Part shown: positions 25,350 to 29,239 of the stretch, piece by piece
Numbering within the stretch: position 1 is the stretch's first letter
How the letters are laid out: the number at the start of each line of letters is the position of its first letter
NCBI GenBank assembly: GCA_024409145.1
Contig: JAKSUF010000001.1
Location: forward strand, 1-29,239
Length of the DNA: 29,239 nucleotides
From: an archaeon
GTDB lineage: Archaea; Methanobacteriota; Methanobacteria; Methanobacteriales; Methanobacteriaceae
Reading direction: 5' to 3'
Position numbers and translations under genes: made by a program
The notes under the pieces: generated by a model
Told to the model about the DNA's origin: nothing
The model's database searches: none
The model's input: the letters and a program-made list of their open reading frames with translations, nothing else

Positions 25350-25402
25350 CTTTTGCTATTGAAGTTCACTATTGCATACGCTCACTTATTAAATAACAAA
25401 AG
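25350..25402. repeat. Diverged third member of the hairpin-repeat family
   Basis: CTTTTG (25350-25355) pairs with CAAAAG (25397-25402), with further TATT/AATA pairing. The loop holds TTGCATACGC, one base different from TTGCTTACGC in the loop of the repeat at 29109-29157. Size and position of arms are similar to the 49-base copies, while arm sequences differ. Confidence 0.4.
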
Positions 25403-25470
25403 ATAAGAAATAGCACATCTATAAAACTGTGAAAATGTACTTATTATAAATATAAAAGTTGTTCTGATTA

Positions 25471-25519
25471 CTTTTCTTGTTATACGAGAACTTGCTTATG
25501 CTTCTCTATCAAGAAAAGA
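25471..25519. repeat. 49-base hairpin-forming direct repeat, copy 1
   Basis: Identical to 29109-29157 except at two bases. CTTTTCTTG and CAAGAAAAG form the outer stem and GAGAA/TTCTC the inner stem, with loop CTTGCTTATGC. Both copies have the same orientation and bracket the CHAT/cyclase/nuclease genes. Confidence 0.85.
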
Positions 25520-25521
25520 AA

Positions 25522-25554
25522 ATGTGAAGCCATATTATTTTATAGACTTCACAT
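25522..25554 (-). terminator. Hairpin with T run on the minus strand next to repeat copy 1
   Basis: ATGTGAAG (25522-25529) and CTTCACAT (25547-25554) form a perfect 8-base stem. Read on the minus strand it is followed by TTTCTTTTCTTG, like an intrinsic terminator, though no minus-strand gene lies just upstream. The plus side has no adjacent T run. Confidence 0.4.
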
Positions 25555-25733
25555 ATATGACATATTTTTAAAATAGTCACTTAATACTTAAATTGCTTTA
25601 ATATCTATCTATCTCTTTTTAATAATAGGTAAGCAATCTTCTTTAGCATAGAACAATATTATATTAAAATATATATTTGTTTGTAATTAATATTCAAAAT
25701 GTCAAATTTAAACCTTTACCTCTTTGTTTTTAA

Positions 25734-25761
25734 AGTGATATTATGAATTAAATAAATCACT
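25734..25761. promoter_or_regulatory. Inverted repeat over a candidate -10 of the CHAT operon
   Basis: AGTGAT (25734-25739) and ATCACT (25756-25761) form an inverted repeat that overlaps a possible -10, TATTAT (25739-25744). It could be an operator. No good -35 is present (TTTACC at 25715-25720 is the best). Confidence 0.3.
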
Positions 25762-25790
25762 GGATTTAATAAATAATTTAAGTGTTTCTT

Positions 25791-25795
25791 AGAGG
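25791..25795 (+). promoter_or_regulatory. Ribosome binding site of the CHAT gene
   Basis: AGAGG eight bases before ATG 25804. It shows that this operon has a normal leader, unlike several polysaccharide genes in the window. Confidence 0.6.
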
Positions 25796-25803
25796 CAATA
25801 AAG

Positions 25804-26787
25804 ATGGAAAATATAATATTTCAAAATGAAGAACAAAATGTTGAAAAATTTTTGACTGTTAAATATATTGACTTTTTAAATTATTTTCTAAAATTTGAAA
25901 AAGTTTATGATTTGGTAAAAAATGATTTTATAGATGATAATAGAGACAAAATCATTGAGACCTATCCACACGAATCAGTATCAACATTGAATAAATATAC
26001 AAACAAAAAAGGAAAAGAGGCAAAAGGATATAAATCTGTTTTATATTACCTGAGATCTAATAAAAATTTACTTTCAAAGCTGTTATATTTTTTAAAAAAT
26101 AAGAAAATTAGTAACAATGAAATTTATTTAATTTTAATTAAATTTAGGCAAAATCTCATAAAAACGCTAGCAAGTATCTATAATCTATTGTGCGAATTTG
26201 TTGAATCTGGACCTGAATTTAATAAAAATAAATTTCTTATTTTAGAAGCTTGCCCTACAGATATGAGAGCTTTAAAAACAAGAGACGAAGCAATTAATTT
26301 AAAATGTATTATTAAAAATCACACACCATATTTGCCAATAGTTAGAATTGGCACAAGTAGAAATGAGTTTTATAGAGTAATTAAATTTAGAAAAATTGAA
26401 TATATTCATTTTTGCGGACATGGTTCAAATAGTGATATCAAATTAATGGGATATAATGGCGGAAAAGAAAGCCTCTCGAATGATGAATTTGTTAATGAAA
26501 TAGTTAAAAATCAACATAATATAATTAATTTAATATTTCTTAATTGTTGTTGTTCAAAAAATCTTGCTGTTCAATGCAAAAAGAATATAAAAAATTTGAA
26601 CTTTTCTATCGGAACAAATGATAGTATTGATGATGAATTAGCTAGAGAATACTCGCGTGAATTTTACACAAACCATTTAATAAAACTGAAAAATATTGAG
26701 GAAAGTTATAATGAGACTGAAGATTCATGGGAAAATTCAACATCAGAGAAGTTTGATCATGCAGATTCAGTAGAATTATTTAAGTAA
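25804..26787 (+). CDS. CHAT (caspase-like) protease, probable defence effector
   Basis: The 327-residue protein has a helical, lysine-rich N-terminal half of unknown family and a C-terminal CHAT domain (about 140-300). KFLILEACPTDM is the first strand, IEYIHFCGHGSNSDI holds the catalytic His206, and LIFLNCCCSKNLA holds the catalytic cysteine, Cys249 by alignment with the usual LNxCxS pattern. NFSIGTNDSIDDELAREYSREFYTN matches the late CHAT segment. The FCGHG and NCCCS dyad is complete, so it should be active. CHAT proteases cut a partner protein, often to trigger cell death. It is co-transcribed with a cyclase-like gene six bases downstream, which suggests that a nucleotide signal controls it. 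No TIR or SLATT partner is near it. Confidence 0.82.
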   Translation: MENIIFQNEEQNVEKFLTVKYIDFLNYFLKFEKVYDLVKNDFIDDNRDKIIETYPHESVSTLNKYTNKKGKEAKGYKSVLYYLRSNKNLLSKLLYFLKNKKISNNEIYLILIKFRQNLIKTLASIYNLLCEFVESGPEFNKNKFLILEACPTDMRALKTRDEAINLKCIIKNHTPYLPIVRIGTSRNEFYRVIKFRKIEYIHFCGHGSNSDIKLMGYNGGKESLSNDEFVNEIVKNQHNIINLIFLNCCCSKNLAVQCKKNIKNLNFSIGTNDSIDDELAREYSREFYTNHLIKLKNIEESYNETEDSWENSTSEKFDHADSVELFK

Positions 26788-26793
26788 GAATAT

Positions 26794-27543
26794 ATGGATA
26801 CAAAAGAAATAAAGTATGAGAAGAGAATGGTCCTATACTTGGACATTTTAGGATTTAAAAATGCTGTCAATCAAAGCGTAAACGACAGTAAGCTCTTATT
26901 AAAAATACATAAAGCATTAAAAAACATTTATTCAGATAGAATTAAAAATTATTCTGGCCCACTAAAAGGAGTGGATTATGGAACACAAGTTTCAGTATTT
27001 TCAGACAACATTGTATTATCAGAACCATATGGATCAGAGGGTTCGTGGTTCAGTTTTTTATATGCAATTTATTGGCTAATAAATGAAATTCTATGGGATG
27101 GCTTTTTAGTGAGAGGTGCAATCTCAATTGGAGAACTATATCATGACGAGCAAATAGTTTTCGGTCCAGCGCTGAATGAAGCATATGAAAACGAAAACAA
27201 CATTGCTAATTATCCAAGAGTTATATTTACAAAAGAAACTTTAAATGAAGGCTTAAAAACTGCGATGCATAAAGACATGAATGAGGAACGCAAAGTTCTT
27301 AGCAATATTTTAGAAGTAGATGAAGATGGATTAATTTATATAAATAATATCACTAAAAAACATGAATTTGATTATCAAGAAGACTACATAGAATTACTAT
27401 TTAAAGTAAAACGAATGATTGAAATCGGCTTAAAAAGTGATAATTTAAAAGTAGTTTCTAAATACGAATGGCTTAAAAGTAAATATAATAATTTATACAA
27501 CGAGAACATGGATAGTAGATGCCCAGGTAAAATACCGGATTAA
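26794..27543 (+). CDS. Class III nucleotidyl-cyclase-like protein
   Basis: The 249-residue protein has the layout of the class III nucleotidyl cyclase fold. RMVLYLDILGFKN places Asp17 where the first metal-binding Asp lies. VSVFSDNIVLS places Asp71 at the second. LVRGAISIGELYH followed by VFGPALNEAYENE (123-134) matches the RxGIxxG ... GxxVNxAxxLE segment. Both metal Asp residues are kept, so it may be active. This YLDILGF family is usually called hypothetical; Pycsar cyclases belong to the same superfamily, which makes cyclic-nucleotide signalling a fair guess. The gene starts six bases after the CHAT stop without a clear Shine-Dalgarno and ends three bases from the convergent nuclease gene. 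The fold is likely; activity and product are inferred. Confidence 0.68.
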   Translation: MDTKEIKYEKRMVLYLDILGFKNAVNQSVNDSKLLLKIHKALKNIYSDRIKNYSGPLKGVDYGTQVSVFSDNIVLSEPYGSEGSWFSFLYAIYWLINEILWDGFLVRGAISIGELYHDEQIVFGPALNEAYENENNIANYPRVIFTKETLNEGLKTAMHKDMNEERKVLSNILEVDEDGLIYINNITKKHEFDYQEDYIELLFKVKRMIEIGLKSDNLKVVSKYEWLKSKYNNLYNENMDSRCPGKIPD

Positions 27544-27546
27544 AAA

Positions 27547-29061
27547 TTATTTGTTATTATTTTCCATTAACTTTTCTAACTTTAAATATTCATTATATAG
27601 TAGCGATAAGAAAGAATTAAAATTGTCACTTGTCTGTCCTGTTTTTATGTTGCTATAATGCAAGTCTGACAATTTCTCTTTTTCTCCATATTCTTTTAAC
27701 GTAGGAATTATATCGTTTTTATGAATAAAAAAAGATTCTAAACAAACCACATCACAAATCAATAAATGCTTTAACAAAAAAGCAACTTCATCTTCAGTTA
27801 TTGTTTGCTTATCATACTTGCCTATAGAATTAATTATCGTTTTGGTAGAAAAGAATATAGGATATAATGTGACCAATATCAAATATTCGTTTTCAAACAC
27901 TCTTTCATTAAATGGTTTGTATAGTCCTGCCTTATAATTTCTGTAACTTTTTAATAATTGATATGCGTCTTCTGCCAATTTTTCTTTTTCGTTTTCTATT
28001 GATTCCAAATCATTAATAAAAGTTTTTGAGCGAGGTGTATTAATTTTACATTCTATAAATACAATTGTGCTATCTTTACAAAAAACAACATCTTCTGGTT
28101 TTACAAAATTTTTCTTTACTCTATATTCTTTTTCATTTTTGCCCCACTTAATTTCATTTGAACTATATTGTTTAGTATCAATAATTAGTTTATAAATATA
28201 AGCTTCAAATGCTTCTGATCCATCAGTATTTTTTAAATCTTTATTTTGATAGAAAAATTTCTTTATCATTCCGTCAGTACAAGCATAAGTTACACAATGA
28301 GGTGCAATCAAATAGTAATTTTTGTCTCCAGCAATAAAAGGAGTTAATGAAAATTCTTTAAAACAAGAGGAAAATGATGCGAGCGATTGTGAATCAAAAA
28401 CTGTGTTTTGAATATTTATAAGTTCCTCCTTTTTTCTAGAAAGAACGGCTAAACACTTATGCTTAATTTTTGATATTAAATTAATGCACTTAATATAAAA
28501 TTTGTATTCTTCAAGAAATTCGCTTTTTTCACCAACAGATCTTAAAAAGGTAAATAATGAACCAATAAAAGCAAAATCAAGGTATTCGGTACCACAAAAT
28601 TTCAAAAACTCATCATGAAGTCTTTTGCTATAGTTGATGATTTGATAACTTCTAAAACAGGCAATGCGCAAATCTGTTTGATAGAAATATTGTTGATTAA
28701 AAATACTATAAATTGCTGAATCATAGTTACCAGACGACAAAAGTTCATTAAAATTTGGCGGAAGAACATTAGAAAAAGATTTAAAAATAAAATTAATATC
28801 ACTTTGCCATTCATCACTAAAAATAGTTCTTCTAATCCTGGATTTGTGGTCGCCGGAATATAGGATTAATAGAATTAAAGTTTCAACTGTCCAAGGTTGT
28901 TTATAATACGGTTGAATTTTCTTCGTCTCATTAGTTTTTTGAATATAATTAATTGATAAATACGAAAGATAACTACATGTATAAAGCTTATTGTGTGCAT
29001 CGTATCTGGACAATTTTTTAAAAATTTCATTTAAGATATACTTGTCAGTGGTATTTTCCAT
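27547..29061 (-). CDS. PD-(D/E)XK-like nuclease-domain protein, unknown family
   Basis: A 504-residue protein with a helical N-terminal two-thirds and a C-terminal region that fits a restriction-endonuclease-like core. Glu286 in SEAFEAYIYKLI is the helix glutamate, PEDVVF (from 322) has Asp324, and IVFIECKI holds the Glu337-Cys-Lys339 pair. This D-x12-ExK spacing is typical. It probably cuts nucleic acid, though the recognition part is not identified. I chose ATG 29061; a GTG at 29076 lies inside the -10 box. It faces the CHAT/cyclase operon tail to tail, three bases apart, and lies inside the same pair of 49-base repeats. It may be a separate defence gene or belong to the same module. Confidence 0.65.
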   Translation of the reverse strand: MENTTDKYILNEIFKKLSRYDAHNKLYTCSYLSYLSINYIQKTNETKKIQPYYKQPWTVETLILLILYSGDHKSRIRRTIFSDEWQSDINFIFKSFSNVLPPNFNELLSSGNYDSAIYSIFNQQYFYQTDLRIACFRSYQIINYSKRLHDEFLKFCGTEYLDFAFIGSLFTFLRSVGEKSEFLEEYKFYIKCINLISKIKHKCLAVLSRKKEELINIQNTVFDSQSLASFSSCFKEFSLTPFIAGDKNYYLIAPHCVTYACTDGMIKKFFYQNKDLKNTDGSEAFEAYIYKLIIDTKQYSSNEIKWGKNEKEYRVKKNFVKPEDVVFCKDSTIVFIECKINTPRSKTFINDLESIENEKEKLAEDAYQLLKSYRNYKAGLYKPFNERVFENEYLILVTLYPIFFSTKTIINSIGKYDKQTITEDEVAFLLKHLLICDVVCLESFFIHKNDIIPTLKEYGEKEKLSDLHYSNIKTGQTSDNFNSFLSLLYNEYLKLEKLMENNNK

Positions 29062-29067
29062 AAAACA

Positions 29068-29073
29068 AGTATA
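29068..29073 (-). promoter_or_regulatory. -10 box of the nuclease-like gene, leaderless layout
   Basis: TATACT on the minus strand, six bases before ATG 29061. A GAGG at 29079-29076 is too far from the ATG to be an ordinary Shine-Dalgarno. No good -35 is seen. Confidence 0.4.
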
Positions 29074-29108
29074 CACCTCAAATAAATACTTGAATATCCT
29101 ACTTTCGG

Positions 29109-29157
29109 CTTTTCTTGCTATACGAGAACTTGCTTACGCTTCTCTATCAAGAAAAGA
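29109..29157. repeat. 49-base hairpin-forming direct repeat, copy 2
   Basis: Matches 25471-25519 at 47 of 49 bases (T to C at the tenth base and at the loop). Same orientation. It lies 48 bases upstream of the nuclease-like gene start, outside its -10 box. As at copy 1, a different hairpin with a T run on the minus strand follows on its right side. Confidence 0.85.
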
Positions 29158-29173
29158 GTTGTCGTATGAAAAA

Positions 29174-29203
29174 GGTTTGAAGAATTATTCTTTTCTCCAA
29201 ACC
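29174..29203 (-). terminator. Minus-strand terminator, probably of a gene beyond the right edge
   Basis: GGTTTG (29174-29179) and CAAACC (29198-29203), with inner AAGAA/TTCTT. On the minus strand it is followed by TTTTTC. It likely ends a minus-strand gene that starts outside the window. Confidence 0.5.
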
Positions 29204-29239
29204 ATTTTATTTACTACTCCAACATAGGATTGGATTAGT

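Larger units (their letters stand above)
25273..25803. other. 531-base intergenic region rich in hairpins
   Basis: No convincing gene is seen. The region holds, in order, the acyltransferase Shine-Dalgarno and -10 candidates, the nine-G run, a GC-rich hairpin (25321-25345), a diverged hairpin element (25350-25402), the 49-base repeat copy 1 (25471-25519), a hairpin with a T run on the minus strand (25522-25554), another GTAAGCAA-containing inverted repeat (25615-25669) and the leader of the CHAT operon with an inverted repeat at 25734-25761. Confidence 0.6.

Noticed and set aside
25314..25402. A CRISPR array in the repeat-rich intergenic region
   Set aside because: Repeats are few, differ in spacing and are self-complementary hairpins without regular spacers. 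No cas gene is present.
25804..26787. CHAT gene as the caspase-like effector of a type IV Thoeris system with the TIR genes at the left end
   Set aside because: The genes are more than 22 kb apart with a polysaccharide locus between them, and the TIR genes already have a Macro effector.
25471..29157. Integron attC sites as an explanation for the hairpin repeats around the right-hand block
   Set aside because: attC sites need GTTRRRY and RYYYAAC core boxes at the ends. These repeats end in CTTTTCTTG and CAAGAAAAG, and no integrase gene is in view.
28991..29227. A plus-strand reading frame of 78 codons near the right end
   Set aside because: It runs antisense to the nuclease gene start and through repeat copy 2, and lacks a Shine-Dalgarno and recognisable features.

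Overview
The window is a very AT-rich piece of a bacterial chromosome. It most resembles a low-GC member of the Bacillota/Bacilli, the neighbourhood of uncultured Erysipelotrichales- or Mollicutes-related gut lineages. The reasons are extreme AT content, AAAGGAG-type Shine-Dalgarno sites, CDP-glycerol (teichoic-type) enzymes and a short lipoprotein signal. UGA is a true stop here (for example at 11505-11507) and Trp is read from UGG, so this is not the Mycoplasma code. The lineage call is an inference.

Most of the window (about 2.8-25.3 kb) is a surface-polysaccharide locus. It holds GT2, GT4, GT32 and Stealth-type transferases, a LicD protein, a DUF1919 protein and a TagD-like CDP-glycerol synthase. 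It also holds an unusual CDP-glycerol glycerophosphotransferase fused to a ChbG/YdjC-type deacetylase, two Wzy/O-antigen-ligase-like membrane proteins, a PglK-type ABC exporter and two acyltransferase-3 membrane proteins. No MATE/MVF-type Wzx flippase is visible, so the ABC protein is the best flippase candidate. The layout is a mosaic: minus-strand operons are interrupted by single plus-strand genes, and every convergent junction overlaps or nearly touches.

The left end (1-2785) continues the polysaccharide operon on the minus strand, only 12 bases after the tagD-like gene. It is a defence module: a TIR protein, a TIR-like (ThsB/DUF1863-type) protein, a two-TM plus Macro-domain effector, and a second ThsB-like protein running off the edge. 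This fits a type II Thoeris system with at least three different TIR sensors around one Macro effector.

The right end (25.3-29.2 kb) is a second accessory module. A CHAT (caspase-like) protease gene and a class III nucleotidyl-cyclase-like gene form a tight two-gene plus-strand operon. A convergent gene encodes a PD-(D/E)XK-like nuclease. The block is bracketed by two nearly identical 49-base hairpin-forming direct repeats, which suggests an exchangeable cassette. The cyclase/CHAT pair is the best candidate here for an undescribed signalling-protease defence system.

Two regulatory themes stand out. Several transcription-unit heads have a strong -10 box only 6-8 bases before the ATG and no Shine-Dalgarno, which predicts leaderless mRNAs, while operon-internal genes often have good Shine-Dalgarno sites. 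A run of nine Gs sits just upstream of one acyltransferase gene and looks like a phase-variation switch.
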